NCBI GenBank assembly: GCA_003952965.2
Contig: CM025852.1
Span: 27,449,448 to 27,513,447 of the forward strand
DNA: 64,000 bases
Source: Morella rubra
Taxonomy: Eukaryota > Streptophyta > Magnoliopsida > Fagales > Myricaceae
Reading direction: 5' to 3'
Shown here: one piece after another, positions 24,966-38,056 of the stretch
Layout of the letters: each line of letters starts with the position of its first letter
Position numbering within the stretch: position 1 is the stretch's first letter
Translations under genes and position numbers: made by a program
Notes under the pieces: model-generated
Database searches by the model: none
What the model was told of the DNA's origin: nothing
What the model saw: only the letters and a program-made list of their open reading frames with translations

Positions 24966-25131
24966 CTAATGCTCAAGTGCATTTTTCTCCTATAACATAA
25001 GCCACTATTTATAGGAAAAGATACAAAGAGAAACCCTAAGAAAAAACCATAAACTTAGAGTGGGAGCAAGTAAACTTCTACTCAAAGTCTACTTCTATTC
25101 CAAGTCTATCTTATGGGTGTGGACCCCAACA
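24786..25131 (-). repeat. 3' LTR of the gag-only element
   Basis: This LTR is 346 bases, TG...CA bounded, and differs from its partner by scattered substitutions and an expanded (CT)n tract at about 24938-24961. The divergence implies an insertion that is not very recent. Confidence 0.88.
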
Positions 25132-25446
25132 AATCTCCCCCTCCATACCCATAAGGGAAGAATCTGTTCCTGACATCTTTCGGTTGAGTGCATCCGGGCT
25201 CCCATCAGTAGAACCTTCCTGCAACTTTGGTGTATGTTGCTCCCCTTGCTCACCACCCCTTGCATCCTTTTTCTACTGGCACTCCAACCTCGTCCTTGTC
25301 ACCAGACGACCAACCACACTCCATCTGAGTGTCCTGCACCCCGCCTAGGGTGCCCGCATCCCCTGCTTGTACCACCGGACCCATGTAGAACAGTATCTCC
25401 CCCTGCTCTTGCATCTCCACCGGCTGGTACCAAGCACCTTCGCGTG

Positions 25447-26241
25447 CTACACGAAGTCGGAGTCATCAGTCACCACTGAGGCTTCTGATGATTTCCCTTT
25501 CTCTGCTTTGTACTTTGGACAATTCCGCTTGATATGTCCTTCTTGGTCACAATAGAAGCAGTAATCTTGCGACCCTTTCCTCTGGATTTATCCTGGCCTC
25601 TTGTATTCCTTGCTGCTTTCTCTGCCTCTTTCTGTGATGAGAGCTTGTGATCCACTGTGGTCATAAGTCTCCATCTCCTTCCTTCGTGCCTCTTCACTGA
25701 ACAGAGCATCCTTGACCAACTCCATGGTCAATTTCCCATTCGGTGCTGAATTTCCGAGAGAAACAACAAGAGTCTCCCAATTATCCGGCAAGGAACTCAG
25801 AAGCAGTAAAGCTTGAACCTCATTGTCGAAAGTCATTTCGACGCTGTTCAACTGATTGATCAGGTTTTGGAACTCACTGGTATGTTCCGCCACCGACTTC
25901 TCATTTCGCAGCTTCATATTCACGAGCCTCCTCATTAGTAGCGCTTTATTCCGTGAAGTCTTTGACCGGTACATTGTCTCCAACTTCTCCCATAGTTCAA
26001 AAGCACTCGTCTCTTTGGCTATGTGATGGAATACCTCTGGCCCAATCCACTGACGAATCAACCCTATACTTCGGTTGATCTTCTTCCACTTTGCCTTGTC
26101 AATCCCCTCCGGTTTCTTGCCCTCATTCTCCAATGGATCATACATATCCTTTGCATAAAGGATATCCTCCATCCGTGGCTTCCAACTCATGTAATTCGTA
26201 GCAGACAACATCATCATACTGGTAACCATACTCTCCGTCAT
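25447..26241 (-). pseudogene. Copia-type gag with zinc knuckle, one frameshift
   Basis: From the ATG at 26241 the frame encodes a UBN2-type Copia gag: NYMSWKPRMEDIL, an internal ELWEKLETMY, LRNEKSVAEHTSEFQNLINQ and LLSSLPDNWETLV. The zinc knuckle CFYCDQEGHIKRNC (CX2CX4HX4C) lies in another frame, so a single-base frameshift near 25575 separates capsid from nucleocapsid. The knuckle frame stops at 25447. Whether the shift is a mutation or programmed cannot be told from one copy. Confidence 0.82.
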
Positions 26242-26809
26242 CTCAATTAACACTGATAGAGACCGAATTTCGAAATTCTGACTACACCAATGGATCCGGA
26301 TGGCCCAAAACCTTAGGAATCCAATCTGACCTGCTCGAAAACCAGCCTAAAAGCCCCTGAACCGGCGAAAAACCACACTGAACAAAAAATCAGAATCTTT
26401 TGGAATATTCTGATTCCCAGAATATTCTCCTGACGTGGCAATATACTGACGTGGCGCTGATGGGACCCATGATGATGTGTCACTAACGTGGATGCTGCGT
26501 GGCTAGACACGTGGCAGAACACTGTACGCAGGCGCGTGCGACGCGTGGGACGAGTGAGGCCCAGTCGCCCTACCTTTCTTAGGCGCGTGAGGGCACGTGT
26601 TGCGCGTGGACGGCGCGCTCCGAATTCCTGCAACGTGTGACGGCGCGTCCTGGCTCCTCCGACGAGGTTTCGACCTTCAGCTTCGTCTCGACCTCTCTAC
26701 AGGCTGGTGCCCTCCAATCTCCAATTGACCACTTTGAATTTTCGGACCTTCTCTGCTTTCCCCCGAAAAAACCACTCCGGCCCTCTCGAACCTTGGCTCC
26801 GATACCACT

Positions 26810-27150
26810 TGTTGGGAAAAGTGGCACGAAAATTAAAGAAAGGAACACCAAGAATTTATGTGGTTCGGCCCCCAATCCGGCCTACGTCCACTCTAGAGCA
26901 ATTTTATTAAGAACGCTTAAGAAAATCACTCTCCTCAATACAATAGTCACACCACGCTCTTTCTCTTTCTCTTTCTCTCTCTCTGCCCAATGCTCACGTG
27001 CATTTTTCTCCTATAACATAAGTCACTATTTATAGGAAAAGATACAAAGAGAAACCTAAGAAAAAACCCTAAACTTGAGTGGGAGCAAGTAAACTTCTAC
27101 TCAAAATCTACTTTTATTCCATGTCTATCTTATGGGTGTGGACCCCAACA
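26810..27150 (-). repeat. 5' LTR of the gag-only element
   Basis: This LTR is 341 bases. The minus-strand 5' end is at 27150, and the primer-binding site follows just beyond 26810. Confidence 0.88.
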
Positions 27151-27155
27151 CACCA

Positions 27156-28689
27156 AACATATATAGTTTATTTGTAGTATAAAAAAAAGCATAGTTTTTT
27201 TTGTAAAACAGCTTTGCAAAACATGCATGCATGCAAGGACTGTAGAACATTAGCATCTGTCACTGTCAGAGTATATATCTAACTTTTGTCCTCGATCGTG
27301 TGGATCGCCAATGATTTGTCTGCTGAAGCAAGAACGTGGGGTCAGCCACATCTAGTGAGGATCCTTCGGTTTCCGCCTTGTCGACATGATCTATATTAGG
27401 TTTCTTCGTTTCATTATGTAGTACTGGAGTTTTCAAGTACTGCATGTACTGCTTCAAATCTTTAAGATACAATTGTCATTGAAGAACATTCCAATCTTGT
27501 CTTCTGTACGTTGGTTATAACTTTCCAAATTGCACTTCTCTACTTAAAAAACTATTCCTTAATTTGGCTCAATAGTACTGTCTATCCTGAAGCATTAGTG
27601 AATATATATACATCGTGTGACCTATTTTACCGCCTCAACTCTATATACTGAACTGATCAGGATCATGTCCATGTGCATCCACAGTCTAGCAACAACAGAA
27701 AGCTAAAGAAAAGAGTAAATAAAATACGGAAACGTACATGAAGGGGCAGAGGAAGTTTCCTATAATCTGCTAGCCCTGAAAAGTGAAAACAAATATTAAA
27801 CATGGCTGGAAATGGTTCGTTCCGCACGTCACTTCCATATAACATTCTTTTCTTTTCTTTTGACTTTGGGTTACCATGAGATATGATTGCTGTTGCTGGG
27901 TCTTATTAATGTCCTGATCAGCCGCAAGGTTGATGGAGACTAATGTCAACAATATTGCAGCAATGCATGTCATGGTTAATGCTTCTTTTTGCAGCATTAT
28001 GGTGTTGATCCTTTGGAACTTTCAGATGATCAAAGGATTAATTCAAACCTTGTCGATACTCTCTTTTTTGGATTTGTTGTCCTTTTTTCAAAAGATATTA
28101 TTCCTGGGTCTAGCCGGCTCACCGTTTAATTTGTTGTGTAGAGTATCGATCACAAGATGTCCTTAGTTTTCACGTCTCCTAATTTCTTTTATAATGTAAT
28201 ATTCGTTTGGACGGTCAAATTGCCATTAGCTCCTTTCAATAATCCTACTCACCTTTTTGCATGTGATGGACATTACGATCATGTAGTGCCAATTAGTCGC
28301 TTTCGTTTTGTACTACCTACAGTACGTGAAAGAGACGGCTTAACTAAACTACTTCAAATAGCTTTGAATGTCGAAAGATCAATTACTACTACTTCAACAC
28401 ATAAGTCTGTAGTTAACATGTGCGCCGACATTCCTTCTTTTGTCGGCTATTGGACGGGTACGTATCAATGTTTTTTCCACATGAACAAGCAAACCTACAA
28501 AAGTAAAACTACTTGTAGTTTGTCACTATGTCACATGACACGTGACTACTACTCTCTAAGCACATAGTACCAGAAGGTTCTTATACACACCACTTAAGAT
28601 ATTAATGTGGATTGGATGGAAGCCCTAGGCAGGCAAAAAGACAATCTCGTAGTGCTTTTTTTTTTTCCTTCCTTTGATTATGTATATAT
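27156..28689. repeat. Duplicated noncoding blocks, no gene seen
   Basis: 27160-27490 recurs at 61545-62060 and continues the segment interrupted by the gag-only element. 27960-28350 recurs at 31290-31660. 28430-28660 recurs at 39540-39840 and 62500-62770. Open frames here are not conserved between copies. Confidence 0.6.
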
Positions 28690-28816
28690 TAGGCCACTTC
28701 CAAACGATGCTAATGTACTGTTCAAAGGTGAAGAAGAAATAGTATTGTTCGTGATCAGACGGTGTAGATCCTGACCTAAGCAATATTGGCGTAAACAGGT
28801 GGAATATTTAAGGTTC

Positions 28817-28817
<1 letters not shown>

Positions 28818-28858
<41 letters not shown>
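28818..28858. repeat. (CA)n/(TA)n microsatellite
   Basis: A run of CA repeats passes into a run of TA repeats. The equivalent place in the paralogous block at 22725 lacks the expansion. Confidence 0.9.
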
Positions 28859-28861
<3 letters not shown>

Positions 28862-29545
28862 CTAATTGGCATTGTAAACAAAAGAGTGTCCATGTGATCG
28901 TGCATGATGCATTTGGCCCAGTCAAATCTTGTGGCTTAATTCTATAATTTTGCTTTAGTACATTAATTAATCTATGCTCGCAGCCACAGTCAGCGTCTCA
29001 TGACGACGACTTTCAGAAGGATTATTTTAATTATATCACCGTTGGATTGGTATTATTTTTGGCAGCTTGGCAGAGTACTTTATCGTAAGATTGTTGACAT
29101 TAAAACTTCCACTAATTTGTGCAATCTACACTTTCAAGAAAAGAAAAGATGTCAATATTGCAGCAATGATAATTTGGAGCTTTGAAATAATATCCTAGCA
29201 GCCAAACAGTACAATACCATATTATTAATTACTGGTAGTACTACAAGCGATATTTTGCCAGAAAATTGCATTCCTGATATATATCTGATGAACCAAACTA
29301 ACGCACCAAAGTTGAAGTAGCTATCTCGTACATGAAATACATCCAACTATTGTCCTCCATTCTCCAATTAGTTCTGAAGATCATATCTCCTCCTTAATTT
29401 TCATGAATGAAAGTGCCACAGCTTCGTGATTTCACCGGTTATTTTAAAAAACCTGAGGAAGGATATTTTAAAAAGTGCCACAAACTAGCGATTATTTTAA
29501 AACAAGAAAGGAATACTTTCATGAATGAAAGTGCCACAGGTTCGG

Positions 29546-29920
29546 CTACATTATGGTCGGCTGTCCAAGGAGTGGAAACCTTCCAATCGTGTAGCCTATG
29601 TTCTCCCCACAACTTGGGCAGCTCAGCCTGTAGACTGTTACTGTACGTCCTCCGCTTATAAAATATTCCGTCGCAGGAACGTAATTTTTCCACAGCTTTC
29701 CGGTGAGAAAATATTTTCTATCACTTCGACGTAAGAACATTTTCCAGGGGTTGTTCTGAACGTCATAGAAAAGCAGATTAACTTTAGAAACTCCATTCTC
29801 ATTTGCAAGCTGTCCTCCGCATAATTTCACTGCATCGTTCTTCGGTATATAAACTCCATGGTCTCCTCCTATGTCTTCTTTTGACAGTTTCTTCTTAAAC
29901 ACTTCTCGAAACTTTAGAGT
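29546..29920 (-). pseudogene. B3-like domain protein, copy 2, start lost
   Basis: The frame reads FKKKLSKEDI, GVYIPKNDAVKL, PWKMFLRRSDRKYFLTGK and SCPSCGENIGY, clearly paralogous to copy 1. The ATG equivalent to that of copy 1 is present near 29942, but about seven bases are missing between it and the domain. That ATG therefore runs out of frame, and I see no in-frame ATG before the domain. It is probably a pseudogene unless translation begins elsewhere. Confidence 0.62.
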
Positions 29921-29999
29921 CTTACATATCGGGCAGGCATGGTTGAGCTAGCGCCCGGTTCAAATTGAACAGTGATAAAGCATTAGTATCTTTCTATCA

Positions 30000-30110
30000 G
30001 AATAGCAGATTAACTTATAGAATTCTCCATTCTCATTTGCAAGCTGAAGCTTCACTGCATCGTTCTTCGGTATATAAATCCATGGTCCCTCCTTTCTTGG
30101 ACAGCTTTTA
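30000..30110 (-). pseudogene. Fragment of a B3-like gene
   Basis: About 100 bases read WIYIPKNDAVKL, then QLANENG, the centre of the B3-like frame. It lies just upstream of copy 2 and looks like a partial tandem duplication. No start or end is present. Confidence 0.6.
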
Positions 30111-30499
30111 AACCCTCAATCACCCTCATAGGGTGTTGCGCATAAGACTAGCGCCCGGTACAATTATCAAACCTACAAGTGCAGTGATAAAGTGCCATTA
30201 GCTATCAGGCAGTGGTAATAGAAGTTAGAAGTTCATGGATCTAGAACAAAATCACTATTTCAGCAAGAACAAAAAACAGCAAGTAGTAGTTTAGCAAGGA
30301 TTGATGAACGATATGGAACAGCTACAGGTATCGGTGTCTTCGTCTATGAAGTTATGCAACTCAAGGTCATGTGGGTTATGGGTGTACCAGTGCAAGAATA
30401 TATAGACGAACAGAGGCAAGTAAGACAAAAACAGAAAAGAACAATTTTGATCACGTTGACCGTACGACTAAGAAAAAGACGCAAGACCAAAGTACGTAG

Positions 30500-32264
30500 A
30501 AAAGAGAACAATATTCTTTTCGATCGCAACTAGCTACTAGCTAGCTGAATAGTATTGCAGCAACTACATTATGTCATTAGCCTTTATTGTATTTTATATT
30601 GAATTTTCTATATACTTAGTGAGTTAGGGCATACGAGTTACACAGCTGTACAAAGGTTTAGAGAAAAATTTGACATGGAATCATGGAAGAAGAGTGTAAA
30701 GCGAGAAAGCCAAAAAGTAGAAGAAAAGTGTAATATTATGTATAGTGAAAAGTCCTTGATCGCCAATAGAGATTAAAAGCAATAGACATTAATTTAGAGA
30801 CTGAAGAAGAACAAATTTGGTAAGAGATATACATCTCGTTTGTTTCATTAGTATTCATATGCATATATCTTATGAACTTTACTGGAATCAGTTACCACTC
30901 CAAAGTAATTTGGTAAGAGAGTGTGGGACCATAAGAGGACAACAACGACCTTTTGTCTTCTTCCATCTGTCTTTTCCATGCAGTCAAAGAAAGAAAGAAG
31001 AGCACCCGTTGCAGTGACCTCAGCCACCATAGTCAACTAACAACATGCACACTATAGTACTCTCTATTAAGATTTTTCGAAGATGGTCAAAGAATGCAAA
31101 TTGAGTAGAATCCGATTGGTGTTAATTAATTTCTATCGTTTCTTCGGAACTTGTTTTCTCCTTTAATTTTATCTATTTATTGTAACGAGAAGCATAGCAT
31201 ACACAGAAATTATATTTTATATATATATATATATATACGTTTTTAGTCCTTTTCACCTGTGCGATAATATATTTTCAAGTAATGGCAAGTGCAAAGTCAT
31301 GGTTAATGCTTATTTTTGCAGCATTAGCCTGTTCCTTTGGAACTTTCAGATGATCGTATTAAGGATTTCAACCTTGTCGATACTCTCTAATTTTTTGGAT
31401 TTGTTGTGATCCTTCTTTCAAAAGATTTTCCTGGGTCTAGCCTCACCATTTAATTTGTTGTGTAGAGTATCGACAAGATGTCCTTAATTTTCACGTCTCC
31501 TAATTCCTTTTATAATATAATATTTGTTTGGACGGTCAAATTGCCATTAGCTCCTTTCAATAATCCTACTCACCTGTCTGCATGTGATCGACATTACTAT
31601 CATGTAGTGACAAGTCGCTTCATTTTGTACTACCTACAGTACTTGAAAGAGACGGCTTAACCAAACTACTTTAATTAAATAATACCTTTGATTGTCTAAA
31701 GAAATATTACTACAACTTCAAGGAGATGATAGGCAATAGGATCAGGAGCTGATGGGGTCCAAAAAGTAATTCCCAACTCGGCAGCGAACCTCTCCTTCCG
31801 TTGATCTCGTAATTATCAGAAACCAGCGAGAAACTTATGGAATCCTTCTTTTAGTTAGCGGACTTTCCAGAAGAAAAGACAAAAGCTGGCGGTGCCGCGG
31901 TGGTTATCAAGTCACAGAGCCGACTTAGACCTTATAATTGGAAAAGAAAAAGTTATTGCTTTTATCAATGACCTCGCCCAAATTCAGGTCACTCGTCAGA
32001 CGTCGATGACCCTGTAAGCATGCAATTTCCACCAAACAGACTAGTTGAATATGGATAGGAATTTTCTATAATTTTTTAGCCGAATTTTACCGTATAATTT
32101 AAAAAAAGACAAATATAAAATATAATTCTTATTATAAAATTCATACTATTCGAAATTTCATATAAATAGTATTAAATAGAATGAAATTCACTTTTTATAT
32201 ATATTTTTTTAAATTATACTACAAATCAAATAAAAAATTACAAAATATCTTAATCTTTGAATAC
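30500..32264. other. Mosaic of duplicated noncoding segments
   Basis: 30915-31030 is an inverted copy of the segment at 62155-62275. 31214-31236 is a (TA)n run. 31290-31660 repeats 27960-28350. 31780-31930 resembles 39025-39190. No gene was seen. Confidence 0.55.
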
Positions 32265-32556
32265 GGTGGCTGTGGTCACTGCCACGGGTGCTGTTCTTTC
32301 TTCCTTTGAGTGCATGTGGAAAAGACAGAAGGAACAGGTCGTTGTTGTCTTATATGGTCCCACACTCTCAAACACCAAAATAGACACGAATAGCATAAAA
32401 TGCACGGCACCGTGGCTGTGGTCACTGCCACGGGTGCTGTTCTTTCTTCCTTTGAGTGCATGTGGAAAAGACAGAAGGAACAGGTCGTTGTTGTCTTATA
32501 TGGTCCCACACTCTCAAACACCAAAATAGACACGAATAGCATAAAATGCACGGCAC
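32265..32556. repeat. Perfect 146-bp tandem duplication
   Basis: Units 32265-32410 and 32411-32556 are identical apart from the first base. The open frames across them are by-products of the duplication. Related single copies lie at 62155-62300, diverged at 39290-39430, and inverted at 30915-31030. Confidence 0.93.
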
Positions 32557-32992
32557 CTGAACCCTGTCCGTAAGACATACAAAATGTGGATAACCAATGA
32601 TTCTGCAATCAGCGCATGAACTGAAATAAGAAGCTTTCTTAAGAGTGGGACCCATACACTTTCTATTCATGTAATAATATCTTAGTTCACCTAACTTCGT
32701 GATCTGTCTCTATATCTCTGACTTTGTTTTTGGTCAAATTGTGTCGTCGGCTCCTTACTTTCCGTGATTAAGTCTTTATATAGCTTATAAAAAAAAAAAG
32801 GCCGCATACATATAGGTTATAGGCTGTTAGTAGTAAAGAAATTTACTCTCGTCGAGCACAAGAGTAAGACCAAAGCAGAAAAGAACAATCTTGTGTGAAA
32901 GCTGATTAGACTCATACAGGCAGGTTTAGACTCATGCTAGACAATCTAAACATGATTAGATACATACTAGAATCAAACAATTTTTCTAATAA

Positions 32993-33220
32993 TCTATCAG
33001 TTATCCGCCCATGTGCTATCTAATTTTGACTATCGACACGCTCCTGATCAACATCTGAAAATAAAGAAAATAATAGCGGGTGTGTTCGACAATTCAGTAA
33101 GCAAAATCTATCAACTATCCGCCCACGTGTCATCTAATCTTGACTATCGACACGCTCCTGATCAACATCTGAAAATAAAGAAAATAATAGCGGTGAGTTC
33201 GATGATAATTTTATCTATAT
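32993..33220. repeat. 114-bp tandem duplication, probably inside a Gypsy LTR
   Basis: Two units of about 114 bases, each containing GACTATCGACACGCTCCTG and ending in GAAAATAATAGCGG. The context resembles part of the solo LTR at 47380-47430 (GAAGTAAGTAGTGAATTAC), which points to LTR sequence. Confidence 0.75.
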
Positions 33221-35039
33221 AACATAATAATATAGAAAATCCCTTTGGCAATAAATGTGGGTCACGTTTACCCCTGTGACAGGGTTGTACAGTTGCTACC
33301 TAGTTTGGAGATCAGCCAAACTAAGCCAATACTATGGGTAGAATTCTTCCTTACTAAGGCTTGGCCATGTCCAAGCGTGCACTCGATAAGAATCTACAAA
33401 ATAAACCACTTCATTTCCAAAATTGGTGCACTCAATGGATTGCAATTCGTACCAATGCGCTGTCTCTATAACTTTAGGTCTCAGGGTTTGAAAATACATA
33501 ACATATCATACAATAAACATTACTTTTGAACTTTGCATCTTTCTCTTCTTTTCATGAAATATCATGCACAAATCTTGAATAACAATAAATATCAAAAAGC
33601 TTTGATTTAAACATTGAAAACATCATAAAATATAATTGGACATAAAAATAAGCTCATTTTTACACATTTTATGCTATAATCTTTAACAATTTTATCAAAA
33701 CGTAATGCATATAAAACTTCGAGAGTTTTTAATAAATCATGCAATTTTTCAAATATCACCTCGGTCTTTTAGGAAATCTAGCATAATAACCCCGCTTACC
33801 TAGATTTTCAAGCAAATAAGCCTCTGACTTAGCACCTATCAATACAAAATTTAACTTATTATAATACACTCAAACAATAACACATGAAACTCCAAATCTG
33901 TCCGATAGGATTAAATCCGAAATTCACTGGTCAAATTCTAAAATATAACTTACCTATCTCGGGTTTCCTTAAAATCTCCAAATTAAAATATGTTCTTCCC
34001 TAAGATGTTAACTATACACCTGTAAAATTTCATATCCAGATTCCTGTATAGCTCAGTCAATAAAATCGAAATTCACCTCTGTTCATAGAGTCAAACTATA
34101 CCCTGAATAATTCGGTACTCATCACTTCCAAAATTCATAAAGATCTCTTCCAAAATCCTTAAATCACATTAAATTTATACCAGAGGTTCATATATGTGTT
34201 ATAAAGATATCCATAAAATTTCATACCAAAATTCGAAGCCTAGTTATGTCATTCGGTTAAAAACTCCAATCTGTATCAAAGGATCTTTCTCAGCAATTCC
34301 GATTTCTCTAAGCCTAACTTTTAAATTTTCAAAACCATACCAATACATCTCTACAAAATTACGAAACTTTAACTCAATCTTCCTGCAAATGTCTAGTACA
34401 AAATATCCAAAAATCATAATTTTTTTATATCTAAGATCGGATATAAAAATATAATTCCATCTACTACTTAGATCAAGAACCTGAATGTTCTTGAACAAAT
34501 CTAGAACCCAAATTTCAATTACTCCAAGAAACCCATTAAAACTATTTTGAAAATATTGAAATAATTAGGGCTAGATCTAGACACCCTATGGTTTGATCTC
34601 TCATAAAAATAATATAAATAAAATATCAAAAAATTCGAAATACCTGAATTTGCTTCAAGAAAATTCGTCTAAATCATTGAAAGCAAGAAAACCCTTCTTT
34701 TTCCTCTTGTTGGCGTAAAATTGAGTGTGTAAAAATTAAAATAAGTATGTAAATATATATAGACTCGCATTAGTAATAGACTTCCCTTTAAACTTTAAAA
34801 CTTTTAATTTTAAATAATCATAAATCTTTAAAATTTTAAAAAGGTTTGACTAGGTCAAAAATAAAAATTCAACTATTTTAAATGAGTTAAACTCAAATTT
34901 CAAATTTAAAGAAGACATTTCAAATATCAAATAACTAATTCAAATAGCTTTGAAAAAAAAAAATTCGTCTTCGGAATTTGCTAAGCAAAACTAACTTCCA
35001 ACTTACTGACTTGAAAATTCAGCTTCCAACCTTAATCTT

Positions 35040-38000
35040 CAAAAAAATGCAGATAATTAGTTCGTATTTCTTTCTCAAGTTCCCAATAAGCTTCCTCTCC
35101 AAAATGATTGTTCCAAAACACTTTTACTAGGGGAATTTTCTCTGTACGTAATGTGTGCTCCTTTGTGTCCAAGATATGTATAGGCTTCTCCACATAAGTC
35201 AAGTTCTCCTAAATCCTTAATGGTTCATAATCAATGTCATGAGTAGAGTCAGGAATATATTTCCACAATAAAGACACATAGAATACATCATGCATTCCCA
35301 AAAGACTTGGTGGCAATGCAACCCTATATGCCACTGGACCAATCTGATCAAGTACTTCAAAAGGACCAACATATCTTAAACTCAATTTTCCCTTCTTCTC
35401 AAATCGCATTACCCCTTTTAAAGGAGCTACCTTCAAGAAAACTTTATCGCCACTTCAAATTCAAGTTCTCGCCGACGATTGTCAACATAACTCTTCTGTC
35501 TACTTTGAGCAACCTTTAGTCTTTCACGTAACAAATCAAGTTTCACCACCATTGTTTGAATTATCTTTGGACCCAAAATCCTCCGTTCACCTACTTCATC
35601 CCAATACAAAAGAGATCAACATCTTCTTCCATATAATGCCTCGTACGGTCCTATCCCAATACTTGCTTGATAACTATTATTATAAAAGAAACTCCACTAG
35701 AGGTAGATATTTAATCCAACTTCCCTTAAATGCAAGCACGCAAGCTCACAACATGTCTTCTAGAATCTTAATGGTACTTTCTGTCTGACCGTTTTTTTGA
35801 GGGTGGTAAGCTGTACTAAAATTTAATTTGAATCCCATAGCCTTCTGCAAACTCCTCCAAAACTTTGAAGTATAACATGGATCTCTATCTGAAACTATAG
35901 GCACTGGTACACCATGCAAACCAACAATTTTTCAAAATTTATAATTTTGCTAGCCTCTCCTTAGAATAACCAACTTTGACTGGAATAAAATGAGTAATCT
36001 TTGTTAGTCGATCAACAATTACTTAAATTGAATCTTGCCCAGTCGGTGCTCGCGACAAACCTGAAACAAAATCCATAAAGATATGCTCCCATTTTCAGTT
36101 TGGAATCTGCAATGGCTGCAAAAGTCCTGCTGGTCCTCTGATGCTTTGCCTTCACCTGCTGACACGTCAAACATTGCTTCATAATTTTGGCAATCTCCCT
36201 CTTCATATTGTTCCACCAAAAAGATTCCCTCAAATCTCAATACATTTTAGTGCTCCCTGGATGAACAGTGTAAAGAGAGGGATGAGCTTCTTCCAAAATA
36301 ATCTTCTTAATATTCTCATTATTAGGCACAAACAGATGATTTCGATATCTTAATATCCCATCCTCTGATATGTTGAATTCTGACTTTGACCCATTTCGAA
36401 CCTTCGTTATGAGCTTCTTCAATCCTGCATCCAGCAACTGAGTTTTTTTAATTTTTTCCAGCAAAGTTGATTGTATCACCATACTTACCAAAATAACTCT
36501 ATGATCATCTTTGACAACCTCAATCCTATATCTCTTGAGGTCCATTCTGATATAATGCTGACTAATCAAAGCGGACATTGAAATTTCAGATGATTTTCTA
36601 CTCAATGTGTCTGCTACTATATTAGCCTTTCCCAGGTGGTAACTATTTGTACAATCATAATCTTTGATTAGTTCCAAGTATCTTCTTTGCCTCATATTCA
36701 ACTCTTTCTGAGTAAACAAATATTTAAGGCTCTTGTAATCAGTAAATATCTCACACTGCTCTCCATAGAGATAATGCCTCTAAATTTTCAAAGCAAAAAC
36801 TACTGCGGCTAATTCAAAGTCATAGGTAGGGTAATTCTGCTTATCACCCTTCAGCTGTTGAGATGCATACGCAACAACCTTTCCATTTTGCATCAACACA
36901 CAACTCAAACCCTTCTATTATGCGTCACTGAAAATCACAAAGCCTCCACTTCGAGATGGAATAGTTAGTATTGGTGCAGTTACAAGTCTTTGTTTCAGTT
37001 CTAAAAAATTTTGTTCACAAACCTCTGTCTACTAAAACTTAATATTCTTCCGTGTTAGTACGGTCAACGGTACTGATATCTTTGAAAAACCCTCTACAAA
37101 TCTTTGATAATATCCTGCAAGACCTAGAAAGCTCCTTACTTTGTAAACATGGGTTGGTGTCGGCCAATTCATAACTGCCTCCACTTTGCTTGGATCTACA
37201 AAAAAAATGTCCTCTTTTGAGACGAGATGACCCAAGAGTGCGATCTCCTCTAACCAAAACTCGCACTTTTTGAGTTTAGCATACAACTTCTTCTCTCTTA
37301 ATACTTGCAATGTTAACCTCAAATGATTCTCATGCTCCTCCTGAGTCTTTGAATAAATTAGGATGTCATCGATGAAGACCATGACAAAATGATCCAAATA
37401 ATCATGAAAAATTCTATTCATCATGTCCATGAATGTAGTTGGTGCATTAGTCAATTCGAATGGCATCAATAAAAACTCATAATAACCATATCGAGTTTGA
37501 AATGCAGTTTTTGAAATATCCTCCATCTTAATCTTCAACTAGTAATAACCCAAACGAAGATCGATCTTAGAAAAGTCTTGAACTCCCTGTAACTGATCAA
37601 AAAGATCGTCGATGCGTGGCAATGGATATCTATTCTTAATCGTGACTTGATTAAGTTCTCGATAATCAATACACATCTGTAATGATCTATCCTTTTTCTT
37701 CACAAATAAAACTAGTGCTCCCTAAGGTGATACACTGGGTCTTATGAATCCTTGTCTAACAGTTCTTGTAATTGCTCTTTAAGTTCCAACAACTCTGACG
37801 ATGCCATCCTATAAGGTGCCTTAGAGACTGGTGCTATTCCTAGGAGTAGATTGATAGAAAATTCTATCTCACAATTTGGGGGCAATCCATTGAAATCTTC
37901 AGGAAAAACATCAGGAAATTTCTTCACGACTGGAATCTGTTCCAAATTCGTCTCCTTCTTTGGTGCTTCCACTACAAAAGTCAAATAACCATGACATCCT

Positions 38001-38056
38001 TTACAAAGTACCCCTCTTGCTTGGATGGCTAACATTACTGGTAGGAGGGAACGCAC
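35040..38056 (-). pseudogene. Ty3/Gypsy pol remnant (RT, RNase H, integrase)
   Basis: Read right to left: the protease/RT linker (VVKKFPDVFPEDFNGLPP), RT with FIDDILIYS at about 37350-37375 (the YxDD box), RNase H, the integrase zinc-binding region ([13 protein letters not shown] then CLTCQQVK near 36150-36290), integrase core remnants, and a C-terminal part ([19 protein letters not shown] at about 35300-35370) ending near 35040. Several stops and frameshifts interrupt it, for example after 37742, 37032 and 36237. It is inactive. Confidence 0.88.

Larger units (their letters stand above)
24786..27150 (-). mobile_element. Gag-only LTR retrotransposon (TR-GAG-like, Copia type)
   Basis: LTRs of 346 and 341 bases (24786-25131 and 26810-27150) begin TGTTGGG and end CCCCAACA. 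On the minus strand an initiator-Met primer site (TGGTATCGGAGC, 26796-26807) follows the 5' LTR and a polypurine tract (GGAGGGGGAGATT, 25132-25144) precedes the 3' LTR. Flanks CAACA (24781-24785) and CACCA (27151-27155) are a 5-bp target duplication with one mismatch. The unoccupied paralogous site is at about 61530-61545. Only a gag frame lies inside: no protease, integrase or reverse transcriptase. The element is 2365 bases and must have depended on enzymes supplied in trans. Confidence 0.88.

Noticed and set aside
26313-26875. GC-rich frames on both strands
   Set aside because: They fall in the untranslated leader of the gag-only element and show no domain; the GC content explains the lack of stops.
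28157-28567. Plus-strand frame of 136 codons
   Set aside because: The paralogous block at 31478 has a shorter frame ending early, with no conservation of protein sequence. No known domain was recognised.
32257-32529. 90-codon frame with an internal repeat
   Set aside because: The repeat in the frame simply reflects the 146-bp DNA duplication (146 is not a multiple of three), and related copies have no shared frame.
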